From Saccharothrix australiensis (lineage in GTDB: Bacteria > Actinomycetota > Actinomycetes > Mycobacteriales > Pseudonocardiaceae), in assembly GCF_003634935.1 (NCBI RefSeq), contig NZ_RBXO01000001.1, forward strand, positions 4,241,501-4,305,500: 64,000 nt of DNA, written 5' to 3'. Under the pieces are notes generated by a model, which worked only from the letters and a program-made list of their open reading frames with translations, was not told the origin of the DNA and made no database searches. Shown here piece by piece: positions 53,201-61,194 of the stretch; positions within the stretch are counted from its first letter, which is position 1; each line of letters begins with the position of its first letter. The translations under genes were made by a program, and so were the position numbers.

Positions 53201-53313
53201 CGGCCCGCGCCCAGCGCGAGCCGGATGAGCAACGCGCGCACGCGCGTGCCGCCGATCTCGACCGGTGATCCGCCGGCGGTCACCGCCAGCGGTCCCAACA
53301 CCCCCACCCGCAT
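50215..53313 (-). CDS. AfsR/SARP-family regulator with BTAD, ATPase and TPR domains
   Basis: 1032 residues from ATG 53313. The N-terminal OmpR-like winged helix (VGVLGPLAVTAGGSPVEIGGTRVRALLIRLAL, VTVDQLADALWPDD, VRSLVSRLRRAL) and BTAD helices (about 100-250) define a SARP. An AAA/NB-ARC module follows: LVGPGGAGKTRLATTAAARL near residue 286, VVVLDNCEHVLDAAARL, LRVLATSREPLGVFGE and RLDGLPLAIELAAARLRSL. From about 600 to the end are TPR-like helical repeats. Large SARPs of this kind sense signals, bind ATP and activate antibiotic biosynthesis promoters. It may control neighbouring exporter, methyltransferase or P450 genes. Confidence 0.93.
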   Translation of the reverse strand: MRVGVLGPLAVTAGGSPVEIGGTRVRALLIRLALGAGRVVTVDQLADALWPDDRPADEVGAVRSLVSRLRRALPDPAVLRSAHGGYRLDLPADAVDAHRFDHLARAARRALAAGDAATASRLGREALDLWRGPALADVAGAPFAVGHVAGLDEARLSAFEDTAEAELARGAARHLVADLTDLAARHPLRERLQALLLRALFAAGRPAEALAAYEEIRRRLADELGADPGPELREAHRLVLRAEPPEPAGPPRAGNLRLPLTSFVGRAADLDRVADLLGRHRLVTLVGPGGAGKTRLATTAAARLPHGAWLVELAAVTDPADVATAVLGALSVLGVRVQRPADHATPRMDTVDRLVEALSRTDAVVVLDNCEHVLDAAARLADDLLGRCPRLRVLATSREPLGVFGEAIVPVPPLDDDTAVRLLAERATAVRPDFAVTDDDAPVLAEICRRLDGLPLAIELAAARLRSLSPEQLAARLDDRFRLLTGGSRTALPRHRTLRAVVAWSWDLLDEAERDFAERLAVFVGGVDPEAAEHLVGADALDLLTALVDKSLLHVVDGGRYRMLETIREYGLERLAETGRIAGERARHAEYFRDLAETAEPRLRGADQLGWLARLAAERDNVLAALHFAADRGDADTAVRIAAAMSFFWTLRGNRSESVDRLRLALGVPGESPAVAWHVVSAFLLVNDGISSGFRNLDDQVGRLRALAATAPRDHPVLVLLQPLVSLFLGEGDAAVRAVDEALGHPDPWARAMLWTVRGSMRENSGEMAGARADLLTAVEGFREVGDRFGLSQALTGLGEVHLLFGEPDPAVEALTESIRLLREIDPDEEAVQERLLLVNALVQQGDVARAKADCLALTRPARVPQPWSARGVALARVLLGDLARHEGDLAEADRQYATAVVVLEDSPFLVPQFAALTRCALVHLAVDRGDPAGEHLRRAVAEALSSKDMPVVARVAVAAAAARAREGDAVGAARLLGAAERLRGVPDARQPDVVRLVGRLRADLGAAAFDLAYASGVALGRDEALAAVEAV

Positions 53314-53817
53314 GGCGCAACTCTGCCACGCGGTCGAGCGCCCGCCGACGGGCGGGACCGGACGGGGAGCGCGGCGCGGTATGCGACTCGCGGAATCCGC
53401 GAGTACCAATCAGTAAGTCTCCTTATACATACACCCACCCACCCGATAGCGGCACAGCCGCTTCACCTACAGTGACAACGTGACGGATATCCATCTTTCC
53501 CGACAGTCGCCCGGACTGCGCCGATGACGCGGGGCGGCGAACTGGCGCGGAATGCCTGGGAGCGCTCCCAATGCGGGCGGTAGCATTCGCCCCGGCGGGC
53601 GCAAAAGGTCCACGACGAGGGAAAAGCACCCTCGGCGACCCGCATTATTGCGGTTTGCGGCGGACATCCGACCATTCTGCCCGTAACGATGTAACCGACC
53701 GGGCTAACGAAGCGCCATAGAGCACGATATCCGCGCTATGGGGACCGATTCCACGCCGGCAGTACGACTCGCCCCCATGCCCCCCTCACGCACACCACCA
53801 GCCCCCTGGAGTGCCGG
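53314..53817. other. gene-free divergent control region of SARP and TPR-cNMP genes
   Basis: About 500 bases without a supportable gene; short frames here lack coding bias. It is AT-richer than its surroundings around 53400-53480 (TCTCCTTATACATAC) and 53640-53740. It includes a perfect CebR-type box at 53557-53570, annotated separately. It must hold the promoters of the SARP gene (leftward) and the TPR-cNMP-HTH gene (rightward). Confidence 0.6.
53557..53570. promoter_or_regulatory. perfect CebR-type (LacI-family) operator TGGGAGCGCTCCCA
   Basis: The 14-bp palindrome TGGGAGCGCTCCCA equals the operator recognised in Streptomyces by CebR, the cellobiose/cellotriose-responsive LacI-family repressor. 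It lies in the middle of the divergent control region, 248 nt upstream of the TPR-cNMP-HTH regulator and 244 nt upstream of the SARP. No cellulose-utilisation gene is adjacent. Confidence 0.6.
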
Positions 53818-55731
53818 ATGAACAGCCGAGTGGTCGAGCTCGAATCCGTCCTGTCCCGCCCGGCCCCGGACCGGAGGGAGGCGCGGCACCTGGCGATCGA
53901 GCTCGCCGACACGCTCGACCCCACCACGGTGCGCAGGCACGTCGACCGCCTGCTGCGCTGTGTCACCGCCCTGACCCGGATCGACTCCGCCGACGCGGGC
54001 GAGGAACTGCTCGACGCGATGCTCGACGTCGTCGAGCCGGGCAGCCCCGAGGCGGTCAAGGTGCGCGACCAGCGGGCGCTGATCGCGGTCGCGCGCGGCC
54101 GGTCCGACCTCGTCGGCAGGCACATCGCCACGCCGTGGACGGGCGGGACGGCCGGCCCGATGGCCACCACGCGGGTCGTGCCCGAGGGCGGGAAGTGGTC
54201 GGTCGACGGCCACGTGCCCACCCTCGCCGCCGCGATCGGCGTGGGCGTCGCGCGGGCCCGCGCCGAGCGGCTGCCCGCCGCCGTCGGCGACCGCCCGCCC
54301 GCCGCGCCCGACCTCCTCACCGACCCGGCCGCCGACCCCGACGCGCTGGAGAGCGACCTCAGCCGCAGTGCCGCGGCGCTCGGCGCCGACCACCCGCACA
54401 CCCTCGCGCTGCTGATCAGCCTCCGGTCGGCGCGCTTCCAGATCGCCCGCGACCAGGGCGGGGCCGACCGCGTCGGCGAGGCGCTGGCCGACCTGCGGGA
54501 GGCCACCGACCGCGCGGTCACCGCGCTCGGGCCGCACCACCCGCAGTCCCTCGTCGCCCGCGCGAACCTGGCGTCGGCGGAGTTCGAGCTGGCGCGCGTG
54601 CGGCGGTCCGCCGACCAGGCGCAGCTGGTGCTGCCGAGCCTGCGCGGCGCGGCCGACCTCGCCGTGGCCAAGCTCGGCCCCGACCACCCGCACTCGCTGG
54701 TGGCCCAGTCCAACCTGGCCGCCGCCGAACTGGAGGTCGCCCGTGTCGAGGGCGCGCACGCCCAGGCCAGGCGGGCGCTGGACACCGTGCGCACCGCCGC
54801 GAGCCGCGCCGTCGCCCTGCACGGGACGTCCCACCCGGCCGCCCGGCTGCTCGCCCGGCAGTTGCGGGCCTGCGAGGCGCACGTCGGCGAACCGGGCACC
54901 CGGCGCGCGCTGGAGGACGTGCACGTGCCCGTGGAGGAGGCGGCCCGCCTGCTCGCCCGCTCGCGGCCCGCCATCCCCCTGACCCGCGGCGCCGTGCCCG
55001 GCCGGCCGCCCGTCCGGGTCACCGCGTCGACGCCCGGCGCGCTGGCGACCGACCCGCAGTGGCCCGACCACAGCCTCCTCGGGAGGCTGCGCGACCACAC
55101 CCGGCAGGAGCTGCTCACCGTCGGGACGGTGGTGCGCTACGCCGCCGACCGGGAGCTGATCGAGCAGGACGCGCGCGACACGCACGCGTTCCTGCTGCTC
55201 GACGGCATGGTCAAGGTGCAGGTCACCGACGAGGCAGGCGACACCGCCGTGCTCGCCATCCGGGCCGCGGGCGACCTGGTCGGCGAGATGGCCGCGCTGG
55301 ACCACCGGCCGCGCTCGGCCACCGTCGTCACCTGCGGCGACGTCGTCGCCAAGCTGATCACCAGCGCGGAGCTGACGGCGTTCCTGCACCGGCGCAACGA
55401 CATGTTCGTCGAGCTGATCAGCGTGGTCGACGACCAGCTCCGCTGGGCGAACAAGCGCCGCCGCGACTTCCTGTCGCACACCGCCGCCGAGCGCGTGGCG
55501 CGGGTGCTGGCCGAACTGGTCGGCTCCTACGGCCGCGAGGAGCGCGGCGGCTGGACCCTCGGCATCCCGCTGACCAAGGTCGAGCTGGCGTCGATGGCCG
55601 GGATGAAGCCGCGCACGGCGGAGAAGGCGTTCAGCGACCTGCGCAAGGCGGGCGTGGTGGTCAGCCACTACCGGCGGGACGTGCTGGTGCCGGACCTGGA
55701 GCACCTGCGGAGGTTCGCCCGGATGGAGTGA
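53818..55731 (+). CDS. TPR-cNMP-binding-Crp HTH fusion regulator
   Basis: 637 residues from ATG 53818 with GGAG upstream. The N-terminal 400 residues contain TPR-type repeats of the form ALGxDHPxxLxxxxNLAxAEFELARV (ALGADHPHTLALLISLRSARFQIAR, ALGPHHPQSLVARANLASAEFELAR, KLGPDHPHSLVAQSNLAAAELEVAR). Residues about 430-550 form a cyclic-nucleotide-binding barrel (ELIEQDARDTHAFLLLDGMVKV, AIRAAGDLVGEMAALDHRPRSATV), with the GE and R residues of the phosphate-binding cassette. The C-terminus is a Crp winged helix (LGIPLTKVELASMAGMKPRTAEKAFSDLRKAGVV). It is roughly three times the length of ordinary Crp/Fnr proteins; the TPR part probably receives a protein signal. Confidence 0.88.
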   Translation: MNSRVVELESVLSRPAPDRREARHLAIELADTLDPTTVRRHVDRLLRCVTALTRIDSADAGEELLDAMLDVVEPGSPEAVKVRDQRALIAVARGRSDLVGRHIATPWTGGTAGPMATTRVVPEGGKWSVDGHVPTLAAAIGVGVARARAERLPAAVGDRPPAAPDLLTDPAADPDALESDLSRSAAALGADHPHTLALLISLRSARFQIARDQGGADRVGEALADLREATDRAVTALGPHHPQSLVARANLASAEFELARVRRSADQAQLVLPSLRGAADLAVAKLGPDHPHSLVAQSNLAAAELEVARVEGAHAQARRALDTVRTAASRAVALHGTSHPAARLLARQLRACEAHVGEPGTRRALEDVHVPVEEAARLLARSRPAIPLTRGAVPGRPPVRVTASTPGALATDPQWPDHSLLGRLRDHTRQELLTVGTVVRYAADRELIEQDARDTHAFLLLDGMVKVQVTDEAGDTAVLAIRAAGDLVGEMAALDHRPRSATVVTCGDVVAKLITSAELTAFLHRRNDMFVELISVVDDQLRWANKRRRDFLSHTAAERVARVLAELVGSYGREERGGWTLGIPLTKVELASMAGMKPRTAEKAFSDLRKAGVVVSHYRRDVLVPDLEHLRRFARME

Positions 55732-55747
55732 TCCGGGGCGACGTCCG

Positions 55748-55801
55748 GCCGGTCGGACGGGCGGTGCGCCCCGGTGGGGCGCGGCGGCCGGTCCGACCGG
55801 C
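55748..55801. terminator. bidirectional terminator
   Basis: An outer 11-bp stem (GCCGGTCGGAC, 55748-55758, with 55791-55801) encloses an inner hairpin GCGCCCC-GGT-GGGGCGC (55766-55782). It separates convergent stops at 55731 and 55808. Confidence 0.65.
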
Positions 55802-55807
55802 ACGTGG

Positions 55808-57547
55808 TCACCGGCCGCGCACCAGCCCCGGAATCGGCCCGAAGGTCAGGCACAGGTGCAGCGGGTGCACGCCCCACCGGTCCATCGCGTACATGGCGAG
55901 GATGCCGCCGGTGGCGATCGACTCGGGTGTGGCGGGCCCGTTCATCGACCGCCGTCCCTCCCACAGGGGCAGGTCGGCGGGCGGTGTCGGCGCGGTCTGG
56001 ACCACCGACAGCCGCTCGCCCTCGTACTCCTGCACCACCATCAGCACGTACGGCTCCTCCAACTCGCCCGCGTGCGTGCCGGGTTCGACGGTGACGCACT
56101 CGCCCCGCTCGGCCGCCGCGCCGCTGACCCGGCCGACCCACCGGAACGCTTCGAGCAGCGTGTCCTCGTTCATGCCCGCGCTCGCCTCCTGACCGCTCAC
56201 GCGGGTCAGCCCGGCGATGCCGGCGGCGACCCCGCCGTCGGCGGAGCGGTAGCGGTTGAGCAGGACGACCGAGGACGAGTCCGGGTCGAGCGCGACGAGG
56301 TCGCGGAACCTGGTCTCCGCCAACGGGGTGCGGGCGAGCGTGCCGAGGCCGAGCAGGGCGAGGACCTCGGCGGGGTCGTCCATGCGCCAGAAGGTGCACT
56401 CGTCGCCGACCCACAGCGGGAGGTAGCCGCCGATGGGGATGCCGGGCACGACGGTGGTCAGCGTGGAGCCGACCTGCGGGCCGGGCGGTGGTGCGGCGTG
56501 CGCCGGCGCGTCGGCGGGCGCGTCCGACGCCGTCGGTGCCGCGGGTGTCGTGGTGTGGGCCGGTGGAGCGGCGTGTCCTGGTGCTTCGGCCGGCGGCCCG
56601 GCGGGGTCGGGCGCGGCGTGCGCGGGCGGCCCGGCTTCCGGTGCGGCGTGCGCGGGGGGTGGGGGTTCGGGCGCGGCGTGCGCGGGTGCGGCGTGGGCCG
56701 GTGGAGCGGAGGGCTGCGGCGCGGCGTGGGCGGGTGGCGGGGTGGCCGGCGCCTGCGCGGTGTCGCCGTGCGGAGCGGAGGGCTGCGGCGCGATCCCTTG
56801 GTGGGGAACGGAACCCGGCGGCACGGGGCCGTGGGGAGCGGGGTTCTGGTGGGCGGGGTTCTGGTGGGCGGGGTTCTGGTGGGCGGGCGCGTGGGTACCG
56901 GGGTTGTGGGGACCGAGGTTGTGGGAACCGGGGCCCGGTGGGGCGGGTTGCCGCGGCGCCGGACCGCCGAAGGGCGGCAGGGCCGCGAACCTCGGGTCCA
57001 CGGTCGCCGTCCGGATCACGTGGTGGGCCCAGGCGCGCACCCTGGTCAGCGGGTGGTCGGCGAACTCCGCGTCGTAGCGCGGGTCGTCGCCCGCGTGGAA
57101 CGGCAGGCGACCCTTCACCTGCGGCGCGTACGGGTGGGGCAGCACCCACTTGTCGAAGCCGACGCGGGCCGCCAGGACGGCCTCCCGCACACCCGTGACG
57201 CCGCGTTCCGGGGCCTGGGCCATGAGCACGGCGCTGGAAGCCGCCCTCGGCACCGTGAACGACGCGACGAACACCTGCCCGGTCGGCTGGTTCGGCAGCG
57301 GCAGCTTCAGCACCTGGAACAGCGCGGGCACCCCGCCGAGCAGCAGGGCGTGCGCCTCGATCAGGCAACCGGCCTCGCCGTAGATCACCGCCAGGTCGTG
57401 CCGGAGTCTCGGCAGGTCCTCCAACGGCGCGGGCAGGTCCGGCACCAGGTCGAAGTACTGGAGGCTGACCACGTCCCCGGTGGCGGGGTGCAGCCAGGTG
57501 GACTGGTCCTGTTGCCGGAGGCCGGTGGTGTCGAATGCGATGGGCAC
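55808..57547 (-). CDS. unrecognised protein with Pro/Ala/His-rich repeat linker
   Basis: 579 residues from GTG 57547. I do not recognise it. An N-terminal globular part (about 1-190: MPIAFDTTGLRQQDQSTWLHPATGDVVSL..., ending TVDPRFAALPP) and a C-terminal globular part (about 370-579: GGYLPLWVGDECTFWRMDDPAEVLALL..., ending HLCLTFGPIPGL) are joined by a disordered linker of about 180 residues built from NPAHQ repeats and about ten PAHAAP/PAEAP units. No signal peptide or membrane helix is seen. It begins 9 nt after the CYP170-like P450 stop, so it is co-transcribed. His-rich disordered linkers may bind metal or mediate clustering; this is speculation. Confidence 0.7.
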   Translation of the reverse strand: MPIAFDTTGLRQQDQSTWLHPATGDVVSLQYFDLVPDLPAPLEDLPRLRHDLAVIYGEAGCLIEAHALLLGGVPALFQVLKLPLPNQPTGQVFVASFTVPRAASSAVLMAQAPERGVTGVREAVLAARVGFDKWVLPHPYAPQVKGRLPFHAGDDPRYDAEFADHPLTRVRAWAHHVIRTATVDPRFAALPPFGGPAPRQPAPPGPGSHNLGPHNPGTHAPAHQNPAHQNPAHQNPAPHGPVPPGSVPHQGIAPQPSAPHGDTAQAPATPPPAHAAPQPSAPPAHAAPAHAAPEPPPPAHAAPEAGPPAHAAPDPAGPPAEAPGHAAPPAHTTTPAAPTASDAPADAPAHAAPPPGPQVGSTLTTVVPGIPIGGYLPLWVGDECTFWRMDDPAEVLALLGLGTLARTPLAETRFRDLVALDPDSSSVVLLNRYRSADGGVAAGIAGLTRVSGQEASAGMNEDTLLEAFRWVGRVSGAAAERGECVTVEPGTHAGELEEPYVLMVVQEYEGERLSVVQTAPTPPADLPLWEGRRSMNGPATPESIATGGILAMYAMDRWGVHPLHLCLTFGPIPGLVRGR

Positions 57548-57556
57548 GGAACGACC

Positions 57557-59026
57557 CTATTGGTGCGCCGGCCCGATGTCCGGTCGGTTCACGCGCATCC
57601 GCAGCCGGCGGGGCCGGACCACCGCCGCGACGGCGGGCTGGACGTCGCGTTCGCCGGGCAGGTGCGTGAACCGCCAGCGCGCGACGACGGACGCCAGCGC
57701 CAACGTCGCCTCCACGAGGCTGAACCGGTCGCCGATGCACTTGCGGGCGCCGCTCGCGAACGGCAGGAACGCGCCGCGGGGCGGTGGCGTCCGCAGCGAC
57801 TCGTCCCAGCGGTCGGGGTCGAACCGCTCCGGGTCCTCGAAGAGGTCGGCGCGGTGGTGGATGAGGTAGGGGCTGCAGGCCAGGACGGTGCCCGCCGGGA
57901 GGGGGTGCGGCCCCAGCGTCGTGTCGGCGGTGACCTTGCGGGTCAGCAGCCACGCCGGCGAGTACAGGCGCAGCGTCTCGGTGACGACCCGACCGGTGAG
58001 GCCCAGGCGCGGCAGGTCGTCGTAGGTCGCGGTGCGCCCGCCCAGGACGGTGTCCAGCTCGGCGCGCAGGCGGCGTTCGACGTCCGGGTGCGTGGCGATC
58101 AGGTGCAGCGCCCACGCCAGGGTCGTCGCGGTGGTCTCGCTGCCCGCGAGGTGGAAGGTCATGACCTGGTTGACGACCTCGACGTCGGACAGGGTCCGGT
58201 CGGCTCCGGTGGACTCGCCGTCGTAGGCGGCCAGCAACGCGGACAGCAGGTCGCCCCGGTCACCACCGGCCCCGTCGACGCCGGCCCCGTCGACACCCTC
58301 ACCGGTGCTGCCCCCGACGCCGTCGGCGACTCCCCTGCCACGCGCTTCCGCCCGGCGTTCCCCTTCCGCCCGGCGCGCGGCGACGATCGACTCGATCGTC
58401 GCCCGCATCCGCTCGCTCGCCCGCCGGAACCGGCGGTTGGGCGGGAGCGGCAGCCGGGCGAGGGCGTCCGGCATGAGCATCCTGGGCAGGATGTCGGTGG
58501 CCAGCGTGTCCGCGTCCTGCTGGGACTGCCGCAACCGCGCCGGCGTCAACTGGTCGGAGAACAGCGTGGCGGTCAGCACGTTCGTGGTCAGCATGGTCAT
58601 CTGCGCGGGCACGTCGATGACCTCGCCGTCGTGCCACGCGTCGACCCGCTCGGCGATCTGCTCGGACATGATCCGCCCGTAGGCCGGTAACCGGGCGGGG
58701 TGGAACGCGGGCTGGAGCAGCCGCCGCTGCCTGCGGTGGTCGGCGTGCGGGCAGAACGCCAGGTTGTTGCCCACGATCTCGCGGGCGCGGTCGGTGAACG
58801 GGCCGCCCTTGTCGAACGTCCGGTCGTCCACGAACATCCGGTGCACCAGGTCCGGGTCGCACACCATGATCGCCTTCACCGGGCCGAGCGCGATCCGGAC
58901 GAGGTCGCCCTGCCCGGCCAACGAGGAGAGGAAGCCGACCGGGCCGCGCAGCATCGCCAACGCGTGCCCGACCAGGGGCAGCGCACCACGTGCGACGGGG
59001 ATCGGCGATGCGACCGCATGGACCAC
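57557..59026 (-). CDS. cytochrome P450 (CYP170/terpene-oxidase-like)
   Basis: 489 residues from GTG 59026, with GAGGAG seven nt upstream; the open frame further 5' is not P450-like. Pattern features resemble CYP170A1 (epi-isozizaene/albaflavenone P450): PLVGHALAML near the N-terminus, NNLAFCPHADHRRQRRLLQPAFHPARLPAYGRIM, RLPLPPNRRFRRA, I-helix HLAGSETTATTLAW, K-helix ETLRLYSPAWLLTRK, SPYLIHHRADLFEDPERFDPDRW, and heme loop FLPFASGARKCIGDRFS with axial Cys near 430. A repeated linker (GVDGAGVDGAGGD) sits before the I-helix. No terpene synthase is in the window, so its substrate is open. It is divergent from an MFS gene. Confidence 0.92.
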   Translation of the reverse strand: MVHAVASPIPVARGALPLVGHALAMLRGPVGFLSSLAGQGDLVRIALGPVKAIMVCDPDLVHRMFVDDRTFDKGGPFTDRAREIVGNNLAFCPHADHRRQRRLLQPAFHPARLPAYGRIMSEQIAERVDAWHDGEVIDVPAQMTMLTTNVLTATLFSDQLTPARLRQSQQDADTLATDILPRMLMPDALARLPLPPNRRFRRASERMRATIESIVAARRAEGERRAEARGRGVADGVGGSTGEGVDGAGVDGAGGDRGDLLSALLAAYDGESTGADRTLSDVEVVNQVMTFHLAGSETTATTLAWALHLIATHPDVERRLRAELDTVLGGRTATYDDLPRLGLTGRVVTETLRLYSPAWLLTRKVTADTTLGPHPLPAGTVLACSPYLIHHRADLFEDPERFDPDRWDESLRTPPPRGAFLPFASGARKCIGDRFSLVEATLALASVVARWRFTHLPGERDVQPAVAAVVRPRRLRMRVNRPDIGPAHQ

Positions 59027-59310
59027 GAGCGCTCCTCGGCGAGTGTGCGGGTGTCCCGGTGCCCATGCGGCCCCCGGATGTCGACCGCCGAACCCCGTGC
59101 ACAGCCTCGCAGCACCGCGCCACCGCCCACGACGGCCGTTGGGGTGCGCCGCATCCGCGAAACGAGTGAACGACTTCCACGCCGCGCACCACGCGCCCTG
59201 TGAGCGCCGGCACGCCAGAAGAGCCTGGAATGGCCGGTAAAATCGGTTCAGTCGAACTTCCATCGGTCGCGGTCACTGTCGACACGGGACATGTGACAGG
59301 AGCCCCTCCC

Positions 59311-60501
59311 TTGACGACGACCACCGCCACCGCACCGACCACGCCCACCCACCGGGGCGGCGCCGCCGCGATGAGCGCGCTGGCCCTGGGCGGGTTCGCG
59401 ATCGGCACCACCGAGTTCGCGACGATGGGCTTGCTGCCGCAGGTGGCGGGCACGTTCGACATCTCCATCCCGACCGCGGGCCACGCGATCAGCCTGTACG
59501 CGCTGGGCGTCGTGGTCGGCGCGCCGCTGATCGCGTGCCTGGGCGCGCGGCTGCCGCGCAAGGGCCTGTTGATCGGTCTCACCGTCGCCCTGGCGGTGGG
59601 GAACGGGCTGTCCGCCGCGGCGCCGGACGAGGGCCTGCTGATGATCGCCCGGTTCGTGGCGGGCCTGCCGCACGGCGCGTATTTCGGCATCGCCGCCGTG
59701 GTGGCCGCGGGCCTCGTGCCGCCGGAGCGGCGCGGCACCGCCGTGGCCAGGGTCATGATCGGGCTGACGCTGGCGAACCTCGTCGGCGTGCCGGTCGCGA
59801 CCGCGGCCGGGCAGCGGGTCGGGTGGCGCGCGGCGTACGTCGCGGTGGCGCTGATCGCGGTCGCGACGGCGCTGGCGGTGGCGCGGTGGCTGCCGCGCCG
59901 GCCCGCGCCGGGTGACGCGGGCATGACCGCCGAACTCCGGGCGTTCCGCCGGCCGCAGGTGTGGTTCGCCCTGGTCACCGGCATGGTCGGGTTCGGCGGG
60001 ATGTTCGCCGTCTACTCCTACGTCTCCCCGCTCACCACCGAGGTCGCCGGCCTGCCCGGTGGCGCGGTGCCGTGGGTGCTGGCGGTGTTCGGCCTCGGGA
60101 TGACCCTCGGCGCGGCGGTCGGCGGCCGGTTCGTGGACCGCTCGGTCATGGGCACGGTGTTCGGGGCGCTGGTCTCGGTGACCGTCGTGCTGGCCGTGTT
60201 CGGCCTGACGGCCCGGCTGCCCGCGGCGGCGGTCGGCTCGGTGTTCCTGATCGGGTTCGCGTCGCAGGTCCTGGCGTCCGCGCTCCAGGTGCGGCTGATG
60301 GACGCGTCGCCGGACGCGCCGTCGCTGGCCTCCTCGTCCAACCACTCGGCGCTCAACGTCGCGAACGGCGCGGGCGCGTGGCTGGGCGGCCTGGCGATCG
60401 CCGCCGGGTGGGGTTACGCCGCGACGGCCTGGGTCGGGGTGGGGCTCAGCCTGGCCGGCTTGGCCGTGGCGGGCCTGTCCGTGCTGGTAGAGCGTCGGTG
60501 A
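59311..60501 (+). CDS. MFS transporter (AraJ/NepI-type efflux)
   Basis: 396 residues from TTG 59311, eight nt after AGGAG; a GTG at 59294 is the alternative. Twelve-helix MFS of the drug:H+ antiporter DHA1 group: SALALGGFAIGTTEFATMGLLPQVAGTFDISIPTAGHAISLYALGVVVGAPL, then GARLPRKG (motif A region), FVAGLPHGAYFGIAAVVAAGLVPPERRG (motif C-like antiporter helix), and LANLVGVPVATAAGQRVGWR. Its substrate is probably a drug, sugar or nucleoside. It is divergent from the P450 gene, suggesting export of that enzyme's product, though unproven. A TAAAAT -10-like hexamer lies at 59238-59243. Confidence 0.92.
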   Translation: MTTTTATAPTTPTHRGGAAAMSALALGGFAIGTTEFATMGLLPQVAGTFDISIPTAGHAISLYALGVVVGAPLIACLGARLPRKGLLIGLTVALAVGNGLSAAAPDEGLLMIARFVAGLPHGAYFGIAAVVAAGLVPPERRGTAVARVMIGLTLANLVGVPVATAAGQRVGWRAAYVAVALIAVATALAVARWLPRRPAPGDAGMTAELRAFRRPQVWFALVTGMVGFGGMFAVYSYVSPLTTEVAGLPGGAVPWVLAVFGLGMTLGAAVGGRFVDRSVMGTVFGALVSVTVVLAVFGLTARLPAAAVGSVFLIGFASQVLASALQVRLMDASPDAPSLASSSNHSALNVANGAGAWLGGLAIAAGWGYAATAWVGVGLSLAGLAVAGLSVLVERR

Positions 60502-60506
60502 GGGGA

Positions 60507-60529
60507 GCCGGGAAAAAATCTTGCCCGGC
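60507..60529 (+). terminator. weak hairpin after MFS gene
   Basis: GCCGGG (60507-60512) pairs with CCCGGC (60524-60529) around an AAAAAATCTTG loop, 5 nt past the MFS stop. The stem is short, so termination may be leaky. Confidence 0.35.
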
Positions 60530-60542
60530 CGGGAACAGGAAA

Positions 60543-60563
60543 CTTGAGTCGACCGTTGTCAAG
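60543..60563 (+). promoter_or_regulatory. HAIR element (HspR operator)
   Basis: CTTGAGT-N7-TGTCAAG matches the HspR inverted repeat CTTGAGT-N7-ACTCAAG at 12 of 14 positions with exact spacing. It lies 62 nt upstream of the Hsp20 start, where HspR sites occur in other actinobacteria. Heat or unfolded protein would titrate DnaK from HspR and release repression. Confidence 0.75.
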
Positions 60564-60625
60564 GGTGAGCGGCGGGCGACACCGCCGAACCACCTGACCG
60601 ATTGGTGTGGAAGGAGCCTGTGACG

Positions 60626-61051
60626 ATGTTGATGCGCACCGACCCGTTCCGCGAGCTGGACCGACTCACCCAGCAGTTCTTCGGCGCCAACGGGACGGCG
60701 GCCCGTCCCGCCACCATGCCGATGGACGCGTACCGGAGCGGCGAGGAGTTCGTCGTGCAGTTCGACCTGCCCGGCGTGCCCGCGGAGTCCATCGACCTCG
60801 ACGTGGAGCGCAACGTCCTGACCGTGCGCGCCGAACGTGCCGCCAACGGCGACCACGAGTACCAGGTCGCCGAGCGCCCGCGCGGGCGGTTCAGCAGGCA
60901 GCTGTTCCTGGGTGACGCGCTCGACGCCGACAACATCAAGGCGAGCTACGAGGCGGGCGTGCTGACGCTGCGGATCCCGGTCGCGGAGCGCGCCAAGCCG
61001 CGCAAGATCGCGATCAGCGCCGAGTCCGAGCCCAAGCAGCTCGACGCCTGA
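60626..61051 (+). CDS. small heat shock protein Hsp20
   Basis: 141 residues from ATG 60626, nine nt after AAGGAG (a GTG at 60620 is too close to that site). The alpha-crystallin domain is standard: [84 protein letters not shown], with the conserved A-x-x-x-x-G-V-L-T-L turn. It is a cytoplasmic ATP-independent holdase that binds unfolding proteins for DnaK/ClpB. Control by HspR is indicated by the upstream HAIR element. Confidence 0.95.
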   Translation: MLMRTDPFRELDRLTQQFFGANGTAARPATMPMDAYRSGEEFVVQFDLPGVPAESIDLDVERNVLTVRAERAANGDHEYQVAERPRGRFSRQLFLGDALDADNIKASYEAGVLTLRIPVAERAKPRKIAISAESEPKQLDA

Positions 61052-61053
61052 CG

Positions 61054-61101
61054 CGCCACGGGGTTGGTCGAGCCCCGACGGGTTCGACCAACCCCGTGGC
61101 G
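61054..61101 (+). terminator. terminator after hsp20
   Basis: A perfect 18-bp stem (61054-61071 with 61084-61101; CGCCACGGGGTTGGTCGA) with a 12-nt loop begins 2 nt past the hsp20 stop. Confidence 0.85.
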
Positions 61102-61194
61102 GCGGGGCGGACCAAGCTCACCGATACCACCCGACAAGCCGCCCGGCCGGGCCGCCGCCTCGCCGGGCGGCTTGTCGGGCAGCGTCGTGGGCCG

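Noticed and set aside
45000-60500. Complete antibiotic biosynthetic gene cluster
   Set aside because: Regulator, exporter, methyltransferase and P450s are present, but no PKS, NRPS, terpene synthase or other core enzyme is visible.
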